This document shows positions 1 through 12,480 of a DNA stretch of 64,000 bases, one piece after another. The stretch is from the NCBI GenBank assembly GCA_013397455.1, contig VYZB01000016.1:3361153-3425152 (forward strand), given 5' to 3'. The notes under the pieces are model-generated. The model was given only the letters and a program-made list of their open reading frames with translations, was not told where the DNA came from and searched no databases. This stretch comes from Crotophaga sulcirostris (taxonomy: Eukaryota > Chordata > Aves > Cuculiformes > Crotophagidae). Made by a program: the position numbers and the translations under genes. Numbering within the stretch: the stretch's first letter is position 1; every line of letters begins with the position of its first letter.

Positions 1-3000
1 TTCACAAAGAGTGTGTAAACCTAATCTTTCATTTCCAGTTCTTTTCTTTTGTGTTTAAATGGCTTCTGCAGAGTTGCCTATGTCTCTGGCAAGTGTACAG
101 ATTGGTGATTGGACCAAAATACTGACTTTTTCGATTCCACATCTAACTAAAAAACTATTAATACACAAAGCCCTGCTACATATGCTTCCATATCTCCTAA
201 CATTTCTTAATTCTGGAAATAGCATATTTTCACTAAGAAGGTCTAGTAGAACTTGCTAGCCACAAGAGTGCTGATTTCAATTCAGACACAAAAACCAACA
301 CAGCCTTGCAGCCTGTTTATGAATTCTGAGTCATCTTTCTCTGCAGATTACATTGTCAAAGAAGGTGAGATAAAACTAAAATAAAGTATAGGCAAATTTT
401 TAATAGGCACAGGTGGAAGGGGGAGAAATCAGCAAAATCTTTCAGGGAAAGGTCAATTATTGACCACTTGCAGGAAAACGTGTGAATATTCTGCAGATGT
501 AGAACAAGTTGTTAAATATTGCATATCTGCCCAGAGTCACACAGCAGGTTTGCTTATACCAGTTGTGAAACCCAGAGTTCCTACGTCTTAATTCAGTGTA
601 TGAATATACCTTTCTTTAGGGGTGTAGTAAAGGAATAAGAATGGTAGTGTTCCATCCTCTAACTAGAAAGAGAGCATCCTTATTTCTCAATCTATCTTTT
701 GCTTTATATCAGTGAATGAATGGTCAAGGACTTCATGCACTTCATTCTCCAAGAGGTATACAAGAGACAGATCAAGACATAATCCAAAGAACAAAGTCAG
801 GCTTGCTAAACCTTCATGAATGGGTTTCTTCAGCTCTCCATTTCATGTGTTTACCTGGGAAAATGAAGCTATCCTTTCCTTTTCTGGTTACACATATTCA
901 GAGGTCCAATGCATTGCATGGAGGCAGGGAATACTCTTTGCACAATTAGTATCCTAGATATCCAGATCTGCTGTGGAAGGTGGTGATGCCATAGTATGTA
1001 TTTAGCCAGCTGTGATGCTTCCACTTTAAATCAGATTTTTATGAAATATTTAATAAGCATGTTGTGTTGCTGATGCTTTTTTATTAAATGTTGCTGATGC
1101 TTTTTTATTAAATGCTATAGGAAACATACTTGAACTATGAGTTGTTCTCATGTGTCAGTTCTCCCAAAATAATGCCTTTTTCTGAATCATCTTCTAATAA
1201 GAATCTCCAAAGAAACCACCATTCTTTCTGGAAGAGTCAGTTGTTTTTGCTAACTATTAATTTGTTGTTTGTTGACTTTTTTGCAAAAGGATATTGTACT
1301 TTGGATTCATATAGTTCACTCTTCAAGCAAAAACTGTTGCTAGTAAAACATCCTGAGTTCCATTTTTAACTACGCATTTGTCATTCAACCTTTCCTTTTT
1401 TCTCAAAAAGAAGTAAAATTTAAGAATGTATACTATGATTTTTTAAAACCTTTTTTTTCCATAATGATTATATGTTGAAAACATGAAATTGCAATTTTTT
1501 ATGTTCTTCATCAGTAAGGAGGTTTTTAAAAATGTATTGTTTGGTTTAGTTGGCATTAGATGATCAGGTGCCTCTAGCTTTCTGCTTCAGGACCTCTCTG
1601 ACTTGTTGAGTCAAACCTATGCTGAAACCTCATCTGTTTCTCTGTTTTTATATTATTTAGCAACTGTAGTTAATTTCCAATTAAATGAATGATGCTTTGC
1701 AAAATGATTTTCTAATCCCATAAATTATTACCAATCACAATTACCAATGCTCAGTGCTTGAGTTAAAATAGAAATTTCCAGATATGGACTACTGGAGGAT
1801 GTAGGCATATATTTTGTGTGAAATTATGCTTAGATTCTCCAGGATGTCCCTTCATTCATAAAAAATAATTGGAAAGACTCTTTTTATGTTTTTGCTCAAA
1901 CAGTAAATTTATTTAGGTTTCAAATGAGAAAGTGGCAATATATGACAAGTGCAATTTTTAATGAAATATTTCTAGCTAGTTCTTTTAGTTTGGTTTATAT
2001 AAAGCAGACAAATGTAGACACTTTGTAGAACCAATATACAGCAATTAAATTAGTGCAGTCTTTTCTTTTTCACTTTTCCTATAAAAATGGGGCAAAATCC
2101 ACATTTAACTGAAGCATAGCTATATATAGCAGAACTAAATCTTTCTATTACATGTTTTCTGCCTGGATGTCACACCAAGGCCACTTAAGTCACTTCCGCA
2201 CCAGTCAGAAATGTTTAGAAACGTGTCTTCTGAGTGCTTTAATTGTTCATCAAGACCTAACCCTTTGAACGTTGCTTTAAGGCATTTTGGCTCTGTTGTG
2301 AGTCACTGAAGCAAAATTGGAGCATCTGGATGCAGTGTCAAAATAGCCCAGGCAGCTTCAGTGCAGCACCCAAGTGGATAATCTCAACACAGAATACAAA
2401 CGCTGCATTAGTGATTGCCGGAAGGCTACAGTTGCTCTTCCTCTGACACACAATACAGGAAAGTACAAGAAAAGTTAAAGATGATACTTTTCTTCTTTGA
2501 ATCTTCTGTTATGTGAACAAAGAATCATGCTGTATTTTGATGGTTTGTTAAGTGTTTGGCATCATTTTCAGTCCTTGTTTACCTTATTGATCCACTGATT
2601 TTCTCTTCTTTGGACAAAGCAATGAATGATTGTTAAATTCATGCTAGTTTAGAGATATGAATGCAAAAGAAGATAGCCAGTCGATGATGTTACCTCTGAA
2701 TCAAAGTAGTGGAAGAAAAAGTATGATAATAATTTATTTGCCTATTAGTAATGTAATATCTAATTATACTCCTTTAAGTTGTACATAAAATTTCCATAAT
2801 TCTGAGAGTTATGGGAAATTATATTTCTTTTGGTTTGTTTGCTCTCACAGATGGCAGCAAAATTGCATTCCATTGATAGAAAAATGCATTGTAAGTAACT
2901 CTTTGTTTCTCATGTTGAGTTAGGCTTCACATTTTATTTTTCTGAACCTGCTAAAATTTTATTTCATGGATAAAACTGGGTTCTTTTTTTGAAAACTGGT

Positions 3001-4639
3001 GCACAATTAATACTCTATAAGAGCCCATGAGACATCTGGCATGTGGCTACAGATACAATCCCCACAACAGATTTCTTTTGCCATAGGCAAGAATAATTTA
3101 TGTAAGGGTTAGGCCAACAGGTCAAGAAATATAAATGTAGAAGTGTGCTGAACATACCACTTAACATCAGACTCTGCCTGGAAATGCTGTACGCCAAGTC
3201 TCTGACAGTCTCTGGCTGATCCATACAGTGCATATCAGAATGAATATTGGAATGCAGAATTGGGGCACAGCAGCATATATAGTTTGTTTGTTGACCAACT
3301 ATTTTTATGACTGCATCTAGGACTTTATATTTACTTTATACTTAGGTATATACAGTGGAACTAGATACAAACAGAAGCATGACACTGGGTTGAAAATTTA
3401 TTATTTTTATGCAATTCAGATAATATATGTATTTTGTGGATATATACATATACAAAACCAGCATGCAATAAAATTATTAATTGTTCAATGATACTAAAAA
3501 CCCCCTCTGCTAAACACTGCTTAATATCGCTATTCAAACTATTCATGCTGCTCTTACAAATGTGGTACCAAAGTATATTCTGTTTGGAACATGTCAAATA
3601 AATAGGATGACACTTTTTCTAACATGTCTAACTGCCATTAATTTAGTTAGTATTCATTGTGATTACACTGATCATAATGAATTCATTTAGTATTAATGTG
3701 AACATTGCACATCTTTTTAGGAACTCCATTATAATTCAGCAATAATTAATGTACATATTAAATAAAGTGTTACTCCTCAATAGTATTATAAAGCCCTGTT
3801 GTTTCATTTGAAAACCTTTATAGCAAGTTGAATTTAATCTGAATGGTATTGATTGTTGCCAAGAGGTATTCTGCAGTGGCAAAGGGCAATTCACATTAGG
3901 AGACTTGTTAACTTTTCAGAGCGATTCTATGTTTGCACTTGTCTACAGATCCACTTATAACTTAGCGTGAAAGTCAAGATTCTTCATGACCATAAGGCAA
4001 AATATGTCTAACTATCCTAAAACCATGAAAAATTTCTGATGTTTTAGACTTTATCCAATAAAGGAGGCACGTATTTTTAACACTTAGATTTTATGATTGT
4101 TCTTCCCTTGTTTCCTTCTTCCCTCCAAGAGTAGATAAGGCTAACATTATACTTTTCCAGACATTCCCCAGTTTCCAACAGTTTTAGATGAAGGAATTTC
4201 ATCAAATGTCTATGGTTTCTAAAGATTTAATATTTTGTTTGGTTTCTCTTCCATGAATATATTACCACAAACCTATTTAAACCTTTAGAATAGTGTCCTT
4301 TGACAATGAGTTGCATGTGTCTACCACCCTTTTCATTTTGTGCATAAAGAACTTTTATTTATTTTGAATGTGGTTTCTTCTAGTTTCTTGTGAATCTATA
4401 TATCTGTTCCCTGTTTGCCACCAGTGATTTGTGAGCCTCATCTATATCTTTCTTTGGAGTTGGTCTTTTTAAGAAAAATATCATACTCTGCTACCTGCAC
4501 AGAAGCTGTCAATCATTTCTGTACCCCCTTTTTGGGTTTTGTATGCTACATTTGGTTTTCAAAGTATGAGAGGTTCTTAGGTTTATACTATTTCAAAATT
4601 ATTCTCCCAGCTTTTCTTCTCCATTTCTTACTGAATGCT
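1..4639. other. AT-rich unique DNA, no gene seen
   Basis: No open frame here has recognisable homology; the longest are under 100 codons and look like chance frames. No mobile element was recognised. The segment holds a perfect 24-bp tandem duplication (listed separately). A more complex, GC-richer stretch at about 2150-2460 could be a conserved noncoding element, but this cannot be shown from one sequence. Confidence 0.6.
1066..1113. repeat. Two-copy perfect tandem repeat, 24-bp unit
   Basis: The unit at 1066-1089 begins GTTGCTGATGC and ends TTATTAAAT. It is followed at once by an identical second copy at 1090-1113. Two exact copies suggest a recent local duplication, for example by replication slippage. 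It has no coding context. Confidence 0.9.
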
Positions 4640-5290
4640 AACGTTGAAGAGTTATGGAACTACAGGCTCATTTGCCCATGGTGATTGTCAGCTCCAAGCC
4701 CAGGATGTTACATGCAAAGTTAAATTCCCCACCTCCCATCTCACACTTGTTCATCACTTCGTATTTATTTACAGAGCACTTAATCTGCCTTTGTATTGCC
4801 TAGTCACTCAGTCTTGCAAATTGTTTCTGGAATTCTACACTATTTGTCCTTCTCTTTACCATCCCAAATAACTCTGGGATACGTTTCTTATCAGGTTACA
4901 TCCCCTTTCCCAGACCTTGTGTGAATGTTGAACAGCACAGGCCCTAGAAAAGTTCTTTGTAAGAGTCCAGCAGCAATGTCTCTTGATTGCAGGAACTGGA
5001 TATTTACTTCTAACTCTCTACTACTTGACCTTTACAGAATCAGTTATACGTGCCTTCCTTCTTATCTGCTTGCTTTCAATAGCCTTATTTTTTTAACAGA
5101 CTTTGTTGAAAAGCTTTAGCAAAAACCTTTTGTAAATCGAAGGTAGACTGCAACTAACCAACTCCAGGCAACCAAATCATTGGCATTTATGGGTCTGTTC
5201 AACGATTAAAAGTTCTTCAGTAGATCTGCAAAGCAGGAATTTCCTTTACAAAAGCCAAAAGATTCCCATTTTTTTCTTTCTTGACTAATA
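4640..5290 (-). mobile_element. Ancient amniote-type CR1/L3-like LINE relic
   Basis: Read on the minus strand, this stretch keeps a series of landmarks in the order found in old CR1 copies of reptiles and birds. On the plus strand these are a run near 4793-4817 (TGCCTAGTCACTCAGTCTTG), GTTGAACAGCACAGGCCC at about 4928, a decayed copy of the conserved block before the RT/linker end (TTGTTGAAAAGCTTT, about 5104) and TTTCCTTTACAAAAGCC near 5240. The frame is wrecked by indels and no usable ORF remains. Divergence is clearly higher than in the avian CR1 copies elsewhere in the window, so this is probably one of the oldest insertions here. The edges are approximate. Homology is by remembered pattern, and the exact subfamily is not assigned. 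Confidence 0.65.
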
Positions 5291-8200
5291 CTGATACAGA
5301 TACCTTTTTAAGTACCTACATGATGTCTGTTCTGGAACTATTATTTGGAAATGGGAATATTTCAGTTAGGTCAGTCTCTCGGTGGTACATCTACTTCTCC
5401 TTTTACAATAGCATGAAGGCAAAATGGAGAAATTACTATGCAGGAATACTCATGAAAAGTTTTCTCACTGAAATATATGAAATCAGCTACTAATCCTAAT
5501 AAAAATTGTCTTTAAATTGTGGTTGTCTGGAATCAATTCAATTCAAAGGAATTTCAAGGAACCAGGAGATATTTTTCTTTTTGACTAGGATCCCAGAGAG
5601 GAGGATCAGATTGCAAGTGGCATACTGTGTGCCTAGTGCTTGAGCATTCTTAAGAATTCTGTCCCATTGCTTTCACTTAAGCTTTGCTTTGAAAGATTAG
5701 GATTTGGACCTATCTCAGTAGAGGAATTAAAAAATAAATGCCTAAAGACATGCTGTCTAGTAGGCACGTAATACACCACATTTTAGCCCAGAGCCACTTT
5801 CAATAGTGTTGTTTAAGCTCTCAGAAAAATTGTATTTACAATGAAAACCTTTAAGAATCTCTTACCATGCTTGTTAGCAGGCGCTGGTTTAATGCTAATG
5901 TGACAGCTAAAATTTTGGTGAGAGACACTTTTATTTTCCTGATAAGGGAAGTGTTAAACATTCTGAAAACCAGACAGATTTTTCTGGCCAATGTCTCCTC
6001 ATGTTTGTGCCAGTAGGGATTTGCTGACTACTCAAATTATCTTTCACAGGTTGGCACATGTTTGTCTTTCTTTCTGGCATTTCTCTAAATGGTTGTAATT
6101 TTAAGAAATGAAAACAGTCTTTGTTGTTGTTAATAAGTAGCTACCTAATGTTCCCCCTAAAAACTGCTAGACTTTTATAATATAAGACATCCATTTAAGA
6201 TGAGCTTGCATTCTTGCAAATCAAATTATATTTCTTACAAAATAAATTCACAATTTTTAGTATTCTTCCCTGAAGAAAGAAGTTAAAAGAAAATACTATG
6301 ATCTTGATGATATTTCTAATAATAGAGAAAGGTTCTGAGACATTAAATTAATATCTATTTTATTTTAGCTGTGAATCTGGATAAGTGCTTTATTTTTTGT
6401 TTACTCTAGCAAGGCCCATTTATAAACCTGTGGAAAATGCAAACCATATTCCACAGTCTTTCCTGTGGTCACTCAGAAATTCTTATATATCACACCAGTT
6501 CTGTATTTTATATCTTGTGTATACTAATGCATATTTTCAAATCTCTGTGCCACTTTCTCATTTGGTATGTAATTTTGTATTTATGAAATATACAACTGAA
6601 CTTATTTTATGCCTTTGCCTTTTTTTTAACTTTTTTTTGCAGGAGTCTTATAATGATAATTGCACTTTAGGGGAAATCTCAGTGTAGAATCTGAATGAAG
6701 GAAAGAGTACTACAATCTTTCCACCTATTTTGAATAAGAAGGATGAATGTGCTTCTTGATCTGTGTGTATTAAAGGTGATGTGTTTGAACAAAAACTGAT
6801 ATTACTAGCAGTAATTTCTGGAATTTGGGGACAAAATTTTTAATTCTTCTGTGTTTCACACTGATCTTTAAATCCTTGATTGATTTAAATGAACTTCTGA
6901 ACTTTTTTTATTATATGCTGATACATCCATAAATCTTATTAATGCGTTTCTACTAAAAGTGATCTGTTCTTTCTGATTATTTAGATGTCAAACCTAATTC
7001 AGTTACAGGCCCACAGAAATATATGAGTCTTTATAGTTAAATATCCCAAAAATTTATCGATAGAGCAATGGATCATCATGAATAACAATCTATTTATATT
7101 TTGGAAGTTCTTACAACTGTAAAAGCTACAGATTAGATTTCCCTTTTTGAATGAAAACTGGCATTTGGAAGACCTGTTGTATTTCCGTTAAAAAAAGTCT
7201 TCAGTTAGGCAGCGATTTGTGCGTGAGACTCTTAGTCTATGATGACTTTACAGTGTTGCATTATGTTTTTCAGAAACAGTAAATCACTTCTTGATTCACT
7301 GTTTTCGTCAGGGTAGACAGATTATTCCTGCTATTGTCACCAACATCATCCCAAATGACATTTTAATTTCTTAAAGCAGTGTCTGAAGCCAGTTATCCTG
7401 GAAACTGCAATAAATTACTTTTATCTGTGATGATACTGAATCAAAAGAAATATGTTTTTTTCTGTGTTTTACCACTCCACCAGTTTTCCTATTTTGAAAT
7501 TTTAAGAATTGGGGGTTTTTGTATAGTTAATTCAGATAGACATTTTCAATAGAGGTAATGATGGAAATGATCCTTTGATCTGGAAACTACTGTAGTTCTT
7601 CTGTGGTTCCTGGTTTTTCAGTTATGTTTCTCACCAAGAGAGACTGTGAGAGCAAATACTTCACTTGGTGTAGAATTTCCTCATTCAGATTACTAAGATA
7701 TTACAACAGTACTAATTCAGACCCCAGGTCATTATCAAGCATTGCTGTTACCTTATGAGATAAGGTATCCTGAGCTATGGGTACTGTAGAATTCATATTG
7801 GTATTACAGCCTGCTTCCATTACCTGAAAGGTATTTTCTTATACTTATGTTTAGCTAAACTAGTATTATGTTTTTGGAATAGAAAGTCTATCAAAAATTT
7901 TAAACTCTTAAACAGTTGCAACAATTACGTGTGTGAACTAGAATATACTACCAACTTCCTCAGGTTAGCAGTATCCATGCTTGCTTACTGTTTTGTGTTT
8001 CAAGTAGTGCATTTGCATCTGAAACTATTTCATATTAGAATCAGCTAAAACAGATAGTTCAGAGGTCTCTTAACACATTAGATGTTACTCTATCAGTCCT
8101 TTCTTAATCTATAGTTGTGTTTTTAACCATCACTTTCATTTAAAAGTACTGTGGAGTTGAATCTACCCTGTGAAAAGACAGGAAAAAGTAAAACTTCCTG

Positions 8201-11200
8201 GAGGTTCCAAGTTTGTAGCAGTCATTAGTTTTCAAACAGCCTCTCTCTGCCTCAGACTAGGACTCAAAATAAGTTATTGGAGCTACAGTATTGTTTTCCT
8301 TTGAAGTCTCTAACCTAAATTCATATTTTTATTTTCTTCCATGGGCTAGGCAGAGGGATTTGTCAGATTTTGCAGAAAGAGAGTAACATAGAAAAGTCCA
8401 GTTGCAGCGAGCTTTGTGAACCTTGCAGCCACTTTATTTCTGATGTACATCTTTGTTTCATATTTTCTCTGTTTCTCTAAGCCTACCTTTTAGTTTATAC
8501 TCTAGCATATTTCCACGCAAGTTCACACCATAATTCAATAAGACCCAGAAGTTCACTGGCCAAACTGAGTCTGTTTTGAATAGAGTCAGAACTACCAGAG
8601 AAAAAGAAAAACATTTCAAAGAAAGATTACTGGATTTGCAACAATTTTCTTCTGGGGAAAAAAGCACTTTCCAGATAACTTTGTTTTTATTATTGTTCAA
8701 ATAACTATCTTTCTGAATTAAATATGATTAAGACAAACTGAAGATCTCATAAGAGGGAATGTATACAGTTAGTGCAGTGTTAACCTATACCATTTTCTGT
8801 ATTGCTCTCTAAGCCAGATGTCAGAGGATAAGAACAAAAAGGATTAAATTTCATGACCATCACTGAAGTACTTCCTTTTTTTCTGAGGCAGGAAATAAGC
8901 AACTAGATTTAACAGATGGGGGAGCTTCTGTTATATCTTATTTATACTATTTTATTTGTTCACTAAAGTGTGCGGCTATTAAAGCAATAACTGATGACGT
9001 AATAAAAGTAAAATACCTGCTTTGTAAAGTTTGGCAATTCAAATTTGGGATCTTGGGGTTTGGTGTTTTTTTGTTTGTTTGTTTTTAAATAGGGTTACAT
9101 TAAAGCTTATGCAAAATGTCTAGGTATATTCTTATGTGAAAAAGCTGTTTCCTTGTGTTTTTTCCCTTTTTTGTTGGGGAAGGATTCTATGTTCTGTTCA
9201 CACACTTCTGTTGTATAATGGTAATAGAAAAGACATACAATCTAAAACTTATTTCTTATACAGTTAAATACATACATAACAGACTTTATATTTAAGTTAA
9301 TTTAGCCATACTGAGAAATTCATGTGCTTCATATAACTCTTAATGAGTGAAGCTACTAGTGATAAAAGAATCTGAAAAAACTATAATAATATATAGAAGG
9401 ATGACTTTCTGTGTAGTGTTCTTTTTTTCAGAAAATGTCCAAATATGTTCTGAAACTGTTTTCCGTCAAGTTCCTGAAGATAAATTACTATACCACAAAT
9501 TGCTGTAATCCACACCCAAAGACAGCTGATTTGTTAAAATACCTTAAATGTTGCCATCATTTCAAAAAAAATGACCTCTAACTGAATATCCTCCATGGTG
9601 ACACAACTTGATGCAATTATTCTTGCTCTCCTAGAGCAACTGAGATGTCATAATGCATGTTTCTCAGAGTACACCTTCACAGAGAGTTAGCTTTTAATTT
9701 TTATTAAGCCTGTTCTCATTTGCCTGAAAGGGTTTATTTGCGTACATTTAACTCTATACATGCCTGTCCACATCTATTTTTAATGCCTAATTAATTGTGA
9801 AGAAACCTTGACTTCAATATTATGTTTTAAAATTAAGTCCAGTGAACTGTGACTAAAAATTATGTTGTAGTCTATTAGATATGATGTGGAAAAATAATCA
9901 CGTAATTTGTATTATTGTATTCCTCTTACTGCAGATGACTGAAAGACTTTAGAAATGAGTGCTAGTGTTCTTACATTTGTTGAATTTACATGCATGAACC
10001 ATGTAGGTGAGAGGGAAAATTTCAATGCCTTTTATAATCTCATATATATTTAAGTTTCAATAGAAACACTGTACAGATAGGATAGATTTTTTACGTGTAA
10101 CTTTCAGTATGTGTAAATCTGCTTGAGCATCTGCTTTAACAAATTTGCAGGCCTAATGCTAGAATGATTACTAGGCCCGTCTAATCCCATACATAGAGTC
10201 CTGTGGTTATATACTGATCTCTACAAAGCAACTCCCTGCCTATCACTGACTTGAAAATTTTATGCTCAGCAAGTTTTATTTGACCTTAGTTTTGATTTCC
10301 ACAGCTTTATCTTCTGTCCTTTCTTTGTCTTCATCTTCAGCAGTAAAGGTCATTTGCAACAAATCATTCTTGAAAGTATTAGCAAATTAATTTTCTAAAG
10401 CATTGTCAGCACCATTGCAAATCTCTGCCAGTACTAAGCTTTACAGGGATACTAATACTTCACCATTCATAATCTAGATATCATAATCTAAAACTCTATA
10501 AAATATTATTTCTTCCCAGTTAGTATCTTACATTCTTCTTTATGCTCAGCTCTGTTGTCTAAGACTGCAGCATCTAATACTGATTTTCTTGTTTTGATCC
10601 ATTTACTTAAACTTCAATTCAAAGCAAAATTTAGTCATCTGCATAGACATTTATAATTTGATCTCGAGCAGTTCCTGATTCAGATGTTTAGTCATAAAGC
10701 TTTTCAAATGTTGCATCTTATTATAATTGCTCAACATTTGTGTTAGTATAGCACAAACCACATTTCAGTCACATATATGGAGAAAACCCACTAACCAAAG
10801 CAACTTCTAGTAAACCGTAAGACATAAACTGAAAATGTGATTTACGGGGTCTAATGGAAAAGGAAAAGATTATAAATATGTTTCTTGACAGTGGCTCAGT
10901 TTTCAAGTAAACAACTTTTTAAAATAGTGATAACCTATATTCTGGTCAGCGGTTAGAGCTCTTAAGGCTTAGTGCCTGTGGTCCCTTTTTCTAAAAACCA
11001 ATCCAGCCTTACAAGCCAAGTTCTGTTAACAGCATGTCTTTCTGGAGCACTCTATAATGACTTTCTGTCCAAATGCTCTTGCTTGTCCCTAGATTTGGAG
11101 CAGCTGAAGTAGAAATTTATCATTTTCTTCTACCAGTGATTCTGGGCCAGCAGAAGAGCCATATGTCTATAGGGCATTAAAGGACTGCTTTTCAGTGGGA

Positions 11201-12033
11201 AGTTATGTTGGTGAAATTGTTAGCTCTACTCTACCACAATATGATTATGTGTCACTTGTGTATTAACTGTAAATGCAGTCCTGAGCAATAGATCGTGGGT
11301 AACCCAATTCATGCTACTACATGCTGCTGTTGTAAATAGTGTGATACTTAAAGAAAATTGATAAGTGAATGCAAGTAGCAATTTAGAAAACAACTACTAT
11401 GAACAAAAGGAGTAAAATCATAGATCTATTAAAGTAAACAGTGTAACTCCCACTGACTTCAGCCCAAAGAGTAAGCTGATGCTGAACAGCAGTGGTTTAT
11501 ACAGTCTCAAGATACAATTTTTTCTAGCTTATTGTTGGTTTTGCTGCCATATTTACAACAGTTGAAGCGTTACTGTCATGGTATGTTTTCATACTTCTTA
11601 AAGTGTTTGCATTTAAATATCCTGAAAAGTAGGTAATATATTTTCTACATTTATATATATTTGCAAATAAATGAAAGGAAAAGAATTAACAAAACCATTA
11701 CACTCAGTTCATATATTCGTTAAAGATTCAACCTGAATTATTTAATTCAGTCTGAGGGGATTTTTTCTTTTTTTGCTTTTCCCCTTACTAAGAAATTATA
11801 TTTAACACTACAGCATGACAAAAGTAACATTTCATTAAGAATTGTGGTAAAACTAAGGCCACTTTTATACTCATACCTCCTATACGCAGTCATGGATTTT
11901 CAGGTAAAATGCACCAGATTGAGCTCTTCCTCAACACAGGAACAACTTTAGTGTTGTGTTTCAAATCCAGTGAGAAATTCTCCAAAAAACTGCCAACACT
12001 GGAAAATGGCATAGCAATTTAGGTATATGTGTC
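5291..12033. other. AT-rich unique DNA, no gene seen
   Basis: The open frames of up to 100 codons (for example 6385-6687 plus) are hydrophobic, AT-driven and match no family that I know. Only short T-rich simple sequence is visible, such as the GTTT run near 9064-9087. No transposon ends, tRNA or exon-like structure were recognised. Confidence 0.6.
9064..9087. repeat. T-rich GTTT microsatellite-like run
   Basis: A short T tract is followed by three GTTT-type units. It is low-complexity sequence with no other signal around it. Confidence 0.6.
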
Positions 12034-12065
12034 CACATGTGCATGCACATGTGTATGCATGTGTG
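12034..12065. repeat. Perfect 20-bp palindrome inside an alternating purine-pyrimidine tract
   Basis: Bases 12034-12053 read CACATGTGCATGCACATGTG, which equals its own reverse complement. From 12035 to 12065 purines and pyrimidines alternate without a break, giving 31 bp of CA/TG/GC steps. Such tracts can adopt Z-DNA or a cruciform under torsion; that is general knowledge and is not shown here. It may simply be a degenerate (CA)n microsatellite. Confidence 0.8.
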
Positions 12066-12117
12066 ACAATGAGGGCTGCTGACTTGTCTAAATGCGTTTA
12101 GAACTGGCAATTTTGCT

Positions 12118-12480
12118 TTGTTACAAGAGCACTCTGATCTTCCTCATCCTCCTGTGCTTTGCCAACCAGTTATTTATTCCCATCCCCGAATTCCAAATCA
12201 GCCTAGTCCACCCCACGTCTGCGTAAATTCTGCCCTTACCCAACTCAGCTCTACACCTAGCAACAGTCTTTTTCTGTTTCGCATATGTCTGAATGTCACA
12301 TCTAACCTTTATTCTGTAGAGTCCATCTTCCCCCTCCCTTCTGTCTCTACCAGTTTCGTTCCTGGCCGCAGTGCCACACCAGCTTGCCAGCTGAGTTGTC
12401 ACCCTTCCTTTCCCATTTCTTGTCCCCTCCTGTGCAAAGTACCCTGAAGGAAGGTGAGGTACTGGTCCATTGCTCACCAG
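12118..12480. other. GC-richer, pyrimidine-rich unique patch with antisense open frames
   Basis: This block is visibly richer in C and T than its AT-rich surroundings. It holds two long overlapping frames, 12118-12447 on plus (109 codons) and 12121-12477 on minus (118 codons). Neither protein shows a domain or motif that I recognise; the plus-strand one is rich in Pro, Ser and Leu, as expected from C/T-rich DNA. It is probably not coding. An unrecognised repeat, an LTR fragment, a noncoding exon or a regulatory element are all possible. No CR1 landmarks were found. Confidence 0.4.

Noticed and set aside
6385..6687. Plus-strand open frame of 100 codons, hydrophobic
   Set aside because: Rich in Phe, Leu, Ile and Tyr as AT-rich DNA dictates, with no motif and no context. 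Treated as a chance frame.
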